Origin: Citrobacter youngae ATCC 29220
GTDB lineage: Bacteria; Pseudomonadota; Gammaproteobacteria; Enterobacterales; Enterobacteriaceae
DNA length: 64,000 nt
Reading direction: 5' to 3'
Assembly (NCBI RefSeq): GCF_000155975.1
Contig: NZ_GG730299.1
Span: 744,305 to 808,304 of the forward strand
A model generated the notes under the pieces. It was not told where the DNA came from. It saw only the letters and a list, made by a program, of their open reading frames with translations, and made no database searches. Positions 55,497-64,000 of the stretch are shown here, piece after piece. Every line of letters starts with the position of its first letter. Position 1 is the first letter of the stretch. The position numbers and the translations under genes were made by a program.

Positions 55497-56939
55497 TTAC
55501 TCGACGGTCAGAATACGCGTCGTATTGGTTGAGCCAATGGTGCTCATGACATCGCCCTGGGTCACAATCACCAGGTCGCCGGAAACCAGATAACCTTTAT
55601 CGCGCAGCAGGTTCACCGCTTCATTGGCGGCAACCACGCCGTCAGTTTCGCTGTCAAAGTGAACCGGCGTCACGCCGCGATACAGAGAAGTCAGATTCAG
55701 CGTACGCTCGTGACGAGACATCGCGAAAATCGGCAGACCAGAGCTAATACGAGAGGTCATCAGCGCGGTACGACCAGACTCTGTCATCGCGATGATAGCG
55801 GTGACCCCTTTCAGGTGGTTAGCCGCATACATTGCTGACATGGCAATCGCTTCTTCAACGTTGTCAAACTGCACGTCAAGGCGGTGTTTGGAGACATTGA
55901 TGCTCGGGATTTTCTCTGCGCCCAGACATACGCGAGCCATTGCCGCGACGGTTTCTGCCGGGTACTGGCCTGCGGCCGTTTCCGCAGAGAGCATAACGGC
56001 ATCGGTGCCGTCGAGGACGGCGTTAGCCACGTCCATCACTTCCGCACGGGTCGGCATTGGGTTGGTGATCATCGACTCCATCATCTGCGTAGCGGTGATG
56101 ACCGCACGGTTCAGCTGACGTGCGCGACGAATCAATGCTTTTTGGATACCGACCAGCTCAGGGTCGCCGATTTCAACGCCCAGGTCGCCACGCGCCACCA
56201 TCACTACGTCAGAGGCCAGGATGATGTCATCCATCGCGTTCTGGTCGCAGACGGCTTCCGCACGTTCTACTTTGGCGACAATTTTCGCATCGCAACCAGC
56301 GTCGCGCGCCAGACGGCGGGCATAGTTCAGATCTTCGCCGCAGCGAGGGAAGGAAACCGCCAGGTAGTCAACGCTGATTTGCGCTGCGGTGACAATGTCG
56401 GCTTTGTCTTTTTCGGTCAGGGCTTCAGCAGAAAGGCCACCGCCCAGCTTGTTGATGCCCTTATTGTTGGAAAGCGGGCCGCCGACGGTGACTTCGGTGA
56501 AGACTTTCATGCCCTGGACTTCCATCACCTTAAGCTGTACGCGACCGTCATCGAGCAGCAGGATATCGCCAGGCACGACGTCAGCAGGCAGACCTTTATA
56601 ATCGATCCCAACTTTTTCTTTGTCGCCTTCGCCTTTGCCGAGGTTGGCGTCTAACAGGAATTTGTCGCCAACGTTAAGAAAAACTTTACCTTCTTTAAAG
56701 GTAGATACGCGGATTTTAGGTCCCTGCAGGTCACCCAAAATAGCTACATGACGTCCCAGTTTTGCGGCAATTTCACGGACTTTATCCGCCCGCATTTTGT
56801 GATCTTCTGGAGAGCCGTGCGAAAAGTTCATGCGTACGACGTTCGCACCCGCAGCGATAATTTTTTCAAGGTTATTATCGCGGTCTGTTGCCGGGCCTAA
56901 CGTGGTAACGATTTTGGTTCTGCGAAGCCTTCTGGACAT
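55497..56939 (-). CDS. pykA: Pyruvate kinase II PykA
   Basis: A 480-residue pyruvate kinase that makes ATP and pyruvate from PEP. The start is the ATG at 56937-56939 ([17 protein letters not shown]); eight further upstream residues are not part of E. coli PykA. The active site lies in [30 protein letters not shown] and TATQMMESM. PykA is the AMP-activated form. It lies beside hexR, whose protein controls central carbon genes. Confidence 0.97.
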   Translation of the reverse strand: MSRRLRRTKIVTTLGPATDRDNNLEKIIAAGANVVRMNFSHGSPEDHKMRADKVREIAAKLGRHVAILGDLQGPKIRVSTFKEGKVFLNVGDKFLLDANLGKGEGDKEKVGIDYKGLPADVVPGDILLLDDGRVQLKVMEVQGMKVFTEVTVGGPLSNNKGINKLGGGLSAEALTEKDKADIVTAAQISVDYLAVSFPRCGEDLNYARRLARDAGCDAKIVAKVERAEAVCDQNAMDDIILASDVVMVARGDLGVEIGDPELVGIQKALIRRARQLNRAVITATQMMESMITNPMPTRAEVMDVANAVLDGTDAVMLSAETAAGQYPAETVAAMARVCLGAEKIPSINVSKHRLDVQFDNVEEAIAMSAMYAANHLKGVTAIIAMTESGRTALMTSRISSGLPIFAMSRHERTLNLTSLYRGVTPVHFDSETDGVVAANEAVNLLRDKGYLVSGDLVIVTQGDVMSTIGSTNTTRILTVE

Positions 56940-57047
56940 GTAATACTCCGTTGACTGAAACAACCAGGTGTTGCGTGAATTATATCCGGTCGTACTGGAT
57001 TAGATGAACGACCCGGATGATAAAAGGGTAGAACATTGTTATTGCTT

Positions 57048-57917
57048 TTAGCGATCATCACTCTTGATGAGTAATTCTTTATCAAAACGCGATTCCTTGA
57101 GCGCTTCCTTGACACGCTTCAAGTTATCTCTAAATTTTGCCCCGCGGCGCAAAGTAAATCCCGTAGCCAGCACATCTATCACGGTCAGTTGAGCAAGTCG
57201 AGAGACCATGGGCATATAAATGTCAGTATCTTCCGGTACGTCGAGGGTAATGGCCAGCGTGGCTTCACGCGCCAGCGGCGTGCCGGGAGAGGTCAGGGCG
57301 ATAACCATCGCGTCGTTTTCCCTCGCCAGCTGTGCCAGTTCAACCAGACTCTTGGTTCTTCCGGTATGCGAAATCAGCACAATGACGTCGTCGTCGCTAC
57401 AATTCATACAACTCATACGTTGCAGAACAATATCGTCGGAATAGATCACCGGTACGTTAAAGCGAAAAAATTTATTCATCGCGTCGTGTGCCACCGCGGC
57501 GGAAGAACCCAGGCCAAAGAAGGCAATTTTCTTGGCCTGGGTTAACAAATCTACTGCCCGGTTTACCGCCGTGTTATCGAGAGACTGGCGAACGTGGTCA
57601 AGACTTGCCATCGCTGACTCGAAGATTTTCCCCGTGTAAGATTCTACGCTGTCATCCTCATCCACATTGCGATTAACATAAGGGGTGCCGTTTGCCAGAC
57701 TTTGCGCCAGATGCAGTTTAAAATCAGGAAAACCGCGCGTATCCATACTGCGACAGAATCGGTTCACCGTCGGCTCGCTGACGTTGGCTTCCAGCGCCAG
57801 CGCGGCGATGCTCGAATGGATCGCGCTGTCGGGCGAGGCAAGAATAATGTCAGCGACTTTACGCTCTGACTTGCTCAAATGTTCCAGTTTTAACTGGATT
57901 TTTTCCAGCATATTCAT
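57048..57917 (-). CDS. hexR: HexR, RpiR-family regulator of central carbon metabolism
   Basis: A 289-residue regulator. The N-terminal HTH_6 domain (SKSERKVADIILASP ... EPTVNRFCRSM) binds DNA, and the C-terminal SIS domain (IAFFGLGSSAAVAHDAMNKF) senses phosphosugar, known to be KDPG. The ATG at 57915-57917 gives the E. coli length. A HexR operator is present before zwf (58225-58239), on the other side of the gap. Confidence 0.96.
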   Translation of the reverse strand: MNMLEKIQLKLEHLSKSERKVADIILASPDSAIHSSIAALALEANVSEPTVNRFCRSMDTRGFPDFKLHLAQSLANGTPYVNRNVDEDDSVESYTGKIFESAMASLDHVRQSLDNTAVNRAVDLLTQAKKIAFFGLGSSAAVAHDAMNKFFRFNVPVIYSDDIVLQRMSCMNCSDDDVIVLISHTGRTKSLVELAQLARENDAMVIALTSPGTPLAREATLAITLDVPEDTDIYMPMVSRLAQLTVIDVLATGFTLRRGAKFRDNLKRVKEALKESRFDKELLIKSDDR

Positions 57918-58164
57918 GATGCAGGTCAACTCATGGGTCATGGGAAAAAACGATTTCAGCGATACGGGGAAATCGGGAGATAATTTTGTGTATAGATATT
58001 ACCCCTGCCAAGGAAGGAACGGGGCAAAATGGACAGAATAGTTGTTGTTTTTTTTCATTACATGATCGGAGTCTGGTTTTCTAACTTCTTCATGGGTACG
58101 AAAAAAAGCGACTTTTTTATCCATTTTGCAGAGGTATCCGCCAATCAAACGCCTGTTTGCGCTA

Positions 58165-58183
58165 ACAGCACGGCTGGATAAGC
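58165..58183 (+). promoter_or_regulatory. Candidate SoxS/MarA box upstream of zwf
   Basis: ACAGCACGGCTGGATAAGC resembles the marbox (AYnGCAC...AAAY) in the GCAC half and in spacing; E. coli zwf is activated by SoxS at an equivalent element. Match is partial. Confidence 0.5.
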
Positions 58184-58224
58184 GTTTACGGTTTCCGGAT
58201 TCACGTAAAAGCAGTACAGTGCAC

Positions 58225-58239
58225 TGTAATAAAATTACA
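58225..58239. promoter_or_regulatory. HexR operator of zwf
   Basis: TGTAAT-AAA-ATTACA is a perfect 6-3-6 palindrome that equals the HexR consensus. It lies 46 bp before the zwf start. Confidence 0.9.
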
Positions 58240-58285
58240 ACCAGTGTCTGGCAAAAGCACCAGACGCTTAATTGAGGAGAATGAC

Positions 58286-59761
58286 ATGGCGGTAACGCAA
58301 ACAGCCCAGGCATGTGACCTGGTCATTTTCGGCGCAAAGGGCGACCTGGCGCGGCGGAAATTGCTGCCTTCCCTGTATCAACTGGAAAAGGCCGGCCAGA
58401 TTAACCCGGAAACCCGTATCATCGGGGTAGGGCGTGCCGACTGGGACAAAGCAGCTTATACCAAGGTTGTGCGCGAAGCGCTCGAAACCTTCATGAAAGA
58501 AAAAATTGATGAAGGTTTGTGGGAGACCCTCAGCGGTCGTCTGGAGTTTTGTAATCTGGACGTCAATGATACCGCCGCATTTAGCCGTCTGGGTGAGATG
58601 CTGGATCAGAAATCACGTACCACCATTAACTACTTCGCGATGCCGCCCAGCACCTTCGGCGCAATCTGCAAAGGTTTAGGTGAGGCAAAGCTGAACGCCA
58701 AACCTGCCCGCGTCGTGATGGAAAAACCGTTGGGAACGTCACTGGCGACCTCGCGCGAAATCAACGATCAGGTGGGCGAGTATTTTGAAGAGTGTCAGGT
58801 TTACCGTATCGACCACTATCTTGGCAAAGAGACGGTGCTGAACCTGCTGGCACTGCGTTTTGCCAACTCGCTGTTTGTAAACAACTGGGATAACCGCACG
58901 ATCGATCACGTAGAAATTACCGTCGCGGAAGAGGTGGGTATTGAAGGTCGCTGGGGCTATTTTGACCAGGCGGGTCAAATGCGTGACATGATCCAAAACC
59001 ACCTGCTGCAGATCTTATGCATGATCGCGATGTCTCCGCCGTCTGACCTGAGCGCCGACAGCATCCGTGATGAAAAAGTGAAGGTACTGAAATCACTGCG
59101 CCGCATCGATCGTTCGAACGTGCGTGAAAAAACGGTTCGCGGTCAGTACACCGCGGGTTTTGCCCAGGGCCAAAAAGTACCGGGATATCTGGAAGAAGAA
59201 GGCGCGAACAAGAGCAGCAACACGGAAACGTTTGTGGCGATCCGTGTGGATATCGATAACTGGCGCTGGGCGGGCGTTCCGTTCTACCTGCGTACCGGTA
59301 AACGTTTACCGACGAAATGCTCTGAAGTCGTGGTGTATTTCAAAACGCCTGAGCTGAATCTGTTCAGAGAGTCCTGGCAGGATCTGCCGCAGAACAAACT
59401 GACCATTCGTTTGCAGCCTGATGAAGGCGTCGATATCCAGGTGCTGAACAAAGTGCCGGGACTGGATCACAAGCATAACCTGCAAATTACCAAGCTTGAT
59501 CTGAGCTATTCCGAAACCTTTAACCAGACGCACCTGGCCGATGCCTATGAGCGTCTGCTGCTTGAAACGATGCGCGGTATTCAGGCGCTGTTTGTGCGTC
59601 GTGATGAAGTTGAAGAAGCATGGAAGTGGGTTGACTCCATTACCGAAGCCTGGGCGATGGACAACGATGCGCCGAAGCCCTATCAGGCAGGGACCTGGGG
59701 ACCGGTCGCCTCTGTGGCAATGATCACCCGTGATGGGCGTTCCTGGAACGAATTCGAGTAA
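58286..59761 (+). CDS. zwf: Glucose-6-phosphate dehydrogenase Zwf
   Basis: A 491-residue NADP-dependent enzyme that opens the oxidative pentose phosphate and Entner-Doudoroff paths. The coenzyme loop is [14 protein letters not shown], and the catalytic centre is [12 protein letters not shown]. The ATG at 58286 (after GAGGAGAATGAC) gives the E. coli protein; a longer frame adds 14 residues. It is followed by a terminator, so edd-eda has its own promoter. Confidence 0.98.
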   Translation: MAVTQTAQACDLVIFGAKGDLARRKLLPSLYQLEKAGQINPETRIIGVGRADWDKAAYTKVVREALETFMKEKIDEGLWETLSGRLEFCNLDVNDTAAFSRLGEMLDQKSRTTINYFAMPPSTFGAICKGLGEAKLNAKPARVVMEKPLGTSLATSREINDQVGEYFEECQVYRIDHYLGKETVLNLLALRFANSLFVNNWDNRTIDHVEITVAEEVGIEGRWGYFDQAGQMRDMIQNHLLQILCMIAMSPPSDLSADSIRDEKVKVLKSLRRIDRSNVREKTVRGQYTAGFAQGQKVPGYLEEEGANKSSNTETFVAIRVDIDNWRWAGVPFYLRTGKRLPTKCSEVVVYFKTPELNLFRESWQDLPQNKLTIRLQPDEGVDIQVLNKVPGLDHKHNLQITKLDLSYSETFNQTHLADAYERLLLETMRGIQALFVRRDEVEEAWKWVDSITEAWAMDNDAPKPYQAGTWGPVASVAMITRDGRSWNEFE

Positions 59762-59785
59762 AAGACCGCCTGACTCAAAGGTGTT

Positions 59786-59801
59786 ATTTTACCGGTAACA
59801 T
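59786..59801. promoter_or_regulatory. GntR operator of edd-eda
   Basis: ATTTTACCGGTAACAT matches the GntR consensus (ATGTTACCGATAACAT) at 13 of 16 positions. GntR represses edd in the absence of gluconate. Confidence 0.75.
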
Positions 59802-59840
59802 GATCTAACACAGATTGTAGAATAATTTTTGCACTTTTAA

Positions 59841-59873
59841 GCCTCGCGTGGATTCACCCGCGAGGCTTTTTTT
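59841..59873 (+). terminator. Rho-independent terminator between zwf and edd
   Basis: GCCTCGCG / CGCGAGGC with a TGGATTCACC loop is followed by seven T residues. Confidence 0.92.
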
Positions 59874-59995
59874 ATTACACTGCCTGAAACGATTTTGCCC
59901 CCTGAGCGGCGACTAGCAGGCGATTCAGCGTATTTAACCCGACTGATACGTATTGCTAATCTTTCCGCTCTGACAGATAAATTTCAGGAGCCTCT

Positions 59996-61807
59996 ATGAA
60001 TCCGAATTTGTTACGCGTAACACAACGTATCATCGAACGTTCTCGCGACACACGTTCCGCCTACCTCGCTCGTATTGAACAAGCTAAATCGACCACCGTT
60101 CATCGTTCGCAACTGGCATGCGGTAACCTGGCGCATGGCTTTGCGGCGTGCCAACCGGACGACAAGGCATCGCTGAAAAGTATGCTGCGTAACAATATCG
60201 CGATCATTACCTCCTATAACGACATGCTTTCCGCGCATCAACCGTATGAACATTATCCGGCGATCATTCGCCAGGCACTGCATGAAGCCAATGCGGTAGG
60301 CCAGGTGGCCGGTGGCGTGCCTGCCATGTGTGACGGTGTTACCCAGGGACAGGATGGGATGGAGCTTTCACTGCTGAGCCGTGAAGTGATTGCGATGTCA
60401 GCCGCGGTGGGGCTTTCTCACAATATGTTCGACGGCGCGCTGTTCCTCGGCGTGTGCGATAAAATTGTCCCGGGTCTGGTGATGGCGGCGCTGTCATTCG
60501 GTCATCTGCCGTCCATCTTTATTCCTTCCGGCCCGATGGCGAGCGGTCTGGCGAACAAAGAAAAAGTGCGTATTCGCCAGCTCTATGCAGAAGGCAAAGT
60601 TGATCGCATGGCATTGCTTGAGTCTGAGGCGGCCTCTTATCACGCCCCGGGTACCTGTACGTTCTACGGTACGGCGAATACCAACCAGATGGTCGTTGAG
60701 TTCATGGGGATGCAGCTGCCTGGCTCCTCATTCGTTCATCCGGACGCCCCGCTGCGTGAAGCGTTGACTGCCGCTGCGGCCCGTCAGGTTACGCGTCTTA
60801 CCGGGAACGGTAATGAATGGATGCCGATCGGTAAAATGATCGATGAAAAAGTGGTGGTAAACGGGATTGTGGCGCTGCTGGCGACCGGAGGCTCAACCAA
60901 CCATACGATGCACCTGGTCGCGATGGCGCGTGCGGCGGGGATTTTGATTAACTGGGATGACTTCTCCGATCTGTCCGATATTGTGCCGTTGATGGCGCGT
61001 TTGTACCCGAATGGCCCGGCGGATATTAACCACTTCCAGGCGGCGGGCGGTGTACCGGTGCTAATGCGTGAGCTGCTTAACGCGGGTCTGCTGCATGAAG
61101 ATGTGAATACCGTTGCCGGATTCGGTTTATCGCGTTACACCATGGAGCCGTGGCTCAACAACGGTGAACTGGACTGGCGCGAAGGGGCGGCGAAATCGCT
61201 GGACAGCAACGTGATTGCCTCTTTTGATCAACCTTTCTCCCACCACGGCGGTACCAAAGTGCTGAGCGGTAACCTCGGGCGTGCCGTGATGAAAACGTCG
61301 GCGGTACCGGTCGAAAACCAGGTGATTGAAGCTCCGGCAGTGGTCTTTGAAAGTCAGCACGATGTGTTACCGGCGTTCGATGCAGGTTTGCTTGACCGCG
61401 ATTGCGTGGTTGTTGTGCGTCATCAGGGACCAAAAGCGAACGGAATGCCAGAATTACATAAACTCATGCCGCCACTTGGTGTATTATTGGACCGTTGTTT
61501 CAAAATTGCGTTAGTTACCGATGGACGACTTTCAGGTGCTTCAGGTAAAGTGCCTTCAGCAATCCATGTAACCCCAGAAGCCTATGATGGCGGTCTGCTG
61601 GCAAAAGTACGTGATGGCGACATTATTCGTGTGAATGGACAGACAGGTGAATTGACGCTGCTGGTTGATGAAGAGGAACTTGCCTCACGTCAGCCTCACA
61701 TACCCGACCTCAGCGCATCGCGCGTGGGTACAGGTCGTGAAATGTTCAGCGCGCTGCGTGAAAAACTGTCCGGCGCGGAGCAGGGCGCAACCTGTATCAC
61801 TTTTTAA
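59996..61807 (+). CDS. edd: 6-Phosphogluconate dehydratase Edd
   Basis: A 603-residue IlvD/Edd-family dehydratase that makes KDPG from 6-phosphogluconate with an Fe-S cluster. Cluster Cys residues lie in [19 protein letters not shown] and the [20 protein letters not shown] stretch (start [10 protein letters not shown]). The C-terminal [17 protein letters not shown] is a family hallmark. Length equals E. coli Edd. It is co-transcribed with eda. Confidence 0.97.
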   Translation: MNPNLLRVTQRIIERSRDTRSAYLARIEQAKSTTVHRSQLACGNLAHGFAACQPDDKASLKSMLRNNIAIITSYNDMLSAHQPYEHYPAIIRQALHEANAVGQVAGGVPAMCDGVTQGQDGMELSLLSREVIAMSAAVGLSHNMFDGALFLGVCDKIVPGLVMAALSFGHLPSIFIPSGPMASGLANKEKVRIRQLYAEGKVDRMALLESEAASYHAPGTCTFYGTANTNQMVVEFMGMQLPGSSFVHPDAPLREALTAAAARQVTRLTGNGNEWMPIGKMIDEKVVVNGIVALLATGGSTNHTMHLVAMARAAGILINWDDFSDLSDIVPLMARLYPNGPADINHFQAAGGVPVLMRELLNAGLLHEDVNTVAGFGLSRYTMEPWLNNGELDWREGAAKSLDSNVIASFDQPFSHHGGTKVLSGNLGRAVMKTSAVPVENQVIEAPAVVFESQHDVLPAFDAGLLDRDCVVVVRHQGPKANGMPELHKLMPPLGVLLDRCFKIALVTDGRLSGASGKVPSAIHVTPEAYDGGLLAKVRDGDIIRVNGQTGELTLLVDEEELASRQPHIPDLSASRVGTGREMFSALREKLSGAEQGATCITF

Positions 61808-61841
61808 GACTTATTTTGTAATCAGGCGAGAGAAAACTCTG

Positions 61842-62483
61842 ATGAAAAACTGGAAGACAAGTGCAGAAGCAATCCTGACCACTGGCCCGGTTGTACCGGT
61901 TATTGTGGTTAATAAACTGGAACATGCGGTGCCGATGGCAAAAGCGCTGGTTGCAGGCGGTGTGCGCGTTCTGGAAGTGACCTTACGTACCGCATGTGCG
62001 ATGGATGCCATTCGCGCTATTGCGAAAGAAGTTCCGGACGCCATCGTCGGCGCAGGTACTGTACTGAATCCGCAACAGCTGGCTGAAGTCACTGAAGCCG
62101 GTGCGCAGTTTGCTATCAGCCCGGGTCTGACCGAGCCGCTGTTGAAAGCCGCAACGGAAGGGTCTATCCCGCTGATCCCTGGTATCAGCACCGTTTCTGA
62201 ACTGATGCTGGGTATGGACTACGGTTTGAAAGAGTTCAAATTCTTCCCGGCGGAAGCGAACGGCGGTACCAAAGCGCTGCAGGCGATTGCGGGTCCGTTC
62301 TCTCAGGTGCGTTTCTGCCCAACCGGGGGGATCTCTCCGGCGAACTACCGTGACTATCTGGCACTGAAAAGCGTGCTGTGCATCGGCGGTTCCTGGCTGG
62401 TTCCGGCGGATGCGCTGGAAGCTGGCGATTACGATCGTATTACTAAACTGGCTCGCGAAGCGGTAGAAGGCGCGAAGCAGTAA
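61842..62483 (+). CDS. eda: KDPG/KHG aldolase Eda
   Basis: A 213-residue TIM-barrel aldolase that splits KDPG to pyruvate and glyceraldehyde-3-phosphate. The Schiff-base residue is Lys133 in KEFKFFPAE, and the general acid-base is Glu45. The start ATG at 61842 gives [10 protein letters not shown]. The gap to edd is 34 bp. Confidence 0.98.
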   Translation: MKNWKTSAEAILTTGPVVPVIVVNKLEHAVPMAKALVAGGVRVLEVTLRTACAMDAIRAIAKEVPDAIVGAGTVLNPQQLAEVTEAGAQFAISPGLTEPLLKAATEGSIPLIPGISTVSELMLGMDYGLKEFKFFPAEANGGTKALQAIAGPFSQVRFCPTGGISPANYRDYLALKSVLCIGGSWLVPADALEAGDYDRITKLAREAVEGAKQ

Positions 62484-62500
62484 GCCGTTAATGTAAAACC

Positions 62501-62576
62501 GTAGGCCCGATAAGACGCGCCAGCGCCGACATCGGGCTTTGCCGGATGCGGCAGCAATGCCTTATCCGGCCTACGG
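62501..62576. repeat. REP/BIME palindromes between eda and purT
   Basis: GTAGGCCCGATAAGACGCG ... ATCGGGC and GCCGGATGCGG ... CTTATCCGGCCTACGG form facing REP units between convergent genes. Confidence 0.88.
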
Positions 62577-62584
62577 GTTTGGTT

Positions 62585-63763
62585 TTATCCTGCCACTTTC
62601 ACCTGCGCGGCTGCGTGTTTCGCGCGTTCAACTGCGTCTTCAATGCTGTCTGCTGTAGCCAGCACCACGCCTAAACGACGACTCCCGTCGATCTCCGGTT
62701 TACCAAAGAATCGGACTTGCAGACCTGCGCCCACAGTGGCCTGCACGTTATCAAACGTGACATTCTGGCTGGTAAGTTGCGGCAGAATAACGGCGGAAGC
62801 GGAAGGCCCGTACTGACGGATTGCCCCAACGGGCAAGCCGAGAAACGCGCGGACGTGCAGGGCAAATTCAGACAGGTCCTGCGAAATTAAGGTCACCATC
62901 CCGGTGTCGTGCGGGCGAGGGGAGACTTCGCTAAAAATGACCTCGTCACCGCAGACAAACAGCTCTACGCCAAACAGGCCGTAGCCACCTAATGCCAGCA
63001 CCACTTTACGGGCAATCTCCTGCGCTCGCGCCAGCGCCAGGTCACTCATCTGCTGCGGCTGCCAGGACTCACGATAATCGCCGTCTTCCTGACGATGCCC
63101 TACCGGAGCGCAAAAGTGCACGCCATCAACGGCGCTAACGGTAAGCAGGGTAATTTCAAAATCAAAATTGACCACGCCTTCGACGATCACGCGCCCGGCG
63201 CCTGCCCGGCCTCCCTGTTGAGCATAGCTCCAGGCTTCGGCGAGCTGGTCGGCTGAACGAATAAAGCTCTGTCCCTTACCTGATGAGCTCATTACCGGCT
63301 TCACGATGCAGGGATAGCCGATTTCGGCGACGGCCTCACGAAAGCGGGTTTCGCTGTCCGCAAAGCGGAAAGAAGACGTCGGTAAAGACAGATCTTCTGC
63401 GGCGAGGCGACGAATGCCTTCCCGGTTCATGGTCAGCTGGGTCGCCCGTGCGCAAGGCACCACGTGTTGTCCTTCCTGTTCCAGTTTTACCAGCATATCC
63501 GTGGCAATCGCCTCTATTTCCGGCACGATATAATGTGGTTTTTCACGCTCGACAACCTGGCGTAATGCTGCGCCATCCAGCATGTTGATTACGTACGAGC
63601 GATGGGCAACGTGCATGGCTGGCGCGTCGGGGTAACGATCCACGGCAATGACTTCCACACCCAGGCGTTGGCATTCGATCGCCACCTCTTTACCCAGTTC
63701 ACCTGAACCTAATAACATCACCCGCGTTGCTGCGGGACGCAGCGCTGTGCCTAATAACGTCAT
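62585..63763 (-). CDS. purT: Formate-dependent GAR transformylase PurT
   Basis: A 392-residue ATP-grasp enzyme that formylates glycinamide ribonucleotide with formate and ATP in purine synthesis. The N-terminal GAR-binding domain ([20 protein letters not shown]) and ATP-grasp core ([37 protein letters not shown]) are complete. It is controlled by the PurR site upstream. Confidence 0.97.
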   Translation of the reverse strand: MTLLGTALRPAATRVMLLGSGELGKEVAIECQRLGVEVIAVDRYPDAPAMHVAHRSYVINMLDGAALRQVVEREKPHYIVPEIEAIATDMLVKLEQEGQHVVPCARATQLTMNREGIRRLAAEDLSLPTSSFRFADSETRFREAVAEIGYPCIVKPVMSSSGKGQSFIRSADQLAEAWSYAQQGGRAGAGRVIVEGVVNFDFEITLLTVSAVDGVHFCAPVGHRQEDGDYRESWQPQQMSDLALARAQEIARKVVLALGGYGLFGVELFVCGDEVIFSEVSPRPHDTGMVTLISQDLSEFALHVRAFLGLPVGAIRQYGPSASAVILPQLTSQNVTFDNVQATVGAGLQVRFFGKPEIDGSRRLGVVLATADSIEDAVERAKHAAAQVKVAG

Positions 63764-63798
63764 AAATTGATCCCCTGTTTTGACTGGGCGCAGTATAT

Positions 63799-63814
63799 AC
63801 GAAAACGTTTGCGT
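63799..63814 (-). promoter_or_regulatory. PurR operator of purT
   Basis: On the minus strand ACGCAAACGTTTTCGT matches the PurR consensus ACGCAAACGTTTTCNT nearly perfectly, 36 bp before purT. Confidence 0.9.
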
Positions 63815-63858
63815 CTGTCTTTATTACCAGGTTGATTTCAAGGCTTAAAAAGAATATA

Positions 63859-63874
63859 CTGTACATAAATACAG
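63859..63874. promoter_or_regulatory. LexA (SOS) box of yebG
   Basis: CTGTACATAAATACAG is a CTG-N10-CAG LexA operator, 22 bp before the yebG start. yebG is SOS-inducible in E. coli. Confidence 0.92.
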
Positions 63875-63895
63875 TTAATTTAAGAGGCTGCAAAA

Positions 63896-64000
63896 ATGGC
63901 GGTTGAAGTTAAATACGTAGTCATTCGGGAAGGTGAGGAAAAAATGTCGTTTACCAGCAAAAAGGAAGCCGATGCGTATGACAAGATGCTGGATACAGCG
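63896..64000 (+). CDS. yebG: YebG, DNA-damage-inducible protein (3' partial)
   Basis: The first 35 codons of YebG (starts MAVEVKYVVIREGEEK) are present and run off the window edge; E. coli YebG has 96 residues. The AAGAGG ribosome site and LexA box confirm the start. Function is not known beyond SOS induction. Confidence 0.95.
   Translation, partial: MAVEVKYVVIREGEEKMSFTSKKEADAYDKMLDTA

Larger units (their letters stand above)
57918..58285. other. hexR-zwf divergent regulatory region
   Basis: This 368-bp gap holds both promoters, a sox-box-like sequence and the HexR operator. I saw no gene. Confidence 0.7.

Noticed and set aside
55884-56654. 256-codon frame opposite pykA
   Set aside because: Antisense of pykA with biased composition and no ribosome site.

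Overview
The window is chromosomal DNA of an enterobacterium (Enterobacterales) and matches the E. coli K-12 backbone from yecA to yebG gene for gene, with a few substitutions. Every backbone protein is recognisable at near full E. coli length. Two points argue against E. coli itself: a second PBP2-like transpeptidase next to argS, as known from Salmonella, and no torYZ between cmoB and cutC. Two points argue against typical Salmonella: araFGH is present, and tap lies behind tar. A Citrobacter-like genome fits best, but this is inference from gene content, not a computed placement.

Layout. 1-7.8 kb: the end of yecA, tyrosine permease tyrP, yecH, ferritin ftnA, lipoprotein yecR, an RpiB-like isomerase, a DHA2 efflux pump, yecJ, ferritin-like ftnB and a DJ-1/PfpI protein. 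8-11.7 kb: the arabinose ABC importer araFGH behind a paired AraC site. 11.8-14.5 kb: trehalose synthesis otsBA and uspC. 14.5-32.6 kb: a flagellar and chemotaxis island (flhDC, motAB-cheAW, a CRP-linked dicarboxylate/amino-acid symporter, tar-tap-cheRBYZ, flhBAE). 32.8-37.5 kb: an accessory block with a GPH sugar symporter, a GH105 unsaturated-uronyl hydrolase and the PBP2 paralogue. 37.7-50.4 kb: argS, yecM, cutC, cmoBA, yecN, yecE, yecD, aspS, nudB, yebC and ruvC-ruvAB. 50.4-55.5 kb: zinc uptake znuCB/znuA, then mepM and lpxM. 55.5-64 kb: pykA, hexR, zwf, edd, eda, purT and the start of yebG.

How the parts work together. FlhDC switches on the flagellar hierarchy. A sigma-28 promoter inside flhC reads toward motAB-cheAW and, with the flhC terminator, defines a MotR-type small RNA. 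A second sigma-28 promoter fires tar-tap-cheRBYZ. Inside cutC, a sigma-E promoter and the cutC terminator define MicL. The carbon block (zwf, edd, eda) carries a HexR operator before zwf and a GntR operator before edd. DNA-damage control is visible as LexA boxes before ruvAB and yebG, zinc control as a Zur box between znuCB and znuA, and purine control as a PurR box before purT.

No tRNA, rRNA, CRISPR array, insertion sequence or prophage was recognised. Repeats are REP/BIME palindromes in six or so intergenic gaps and one unusual 107-bp imperfect palindrome behind cutC.
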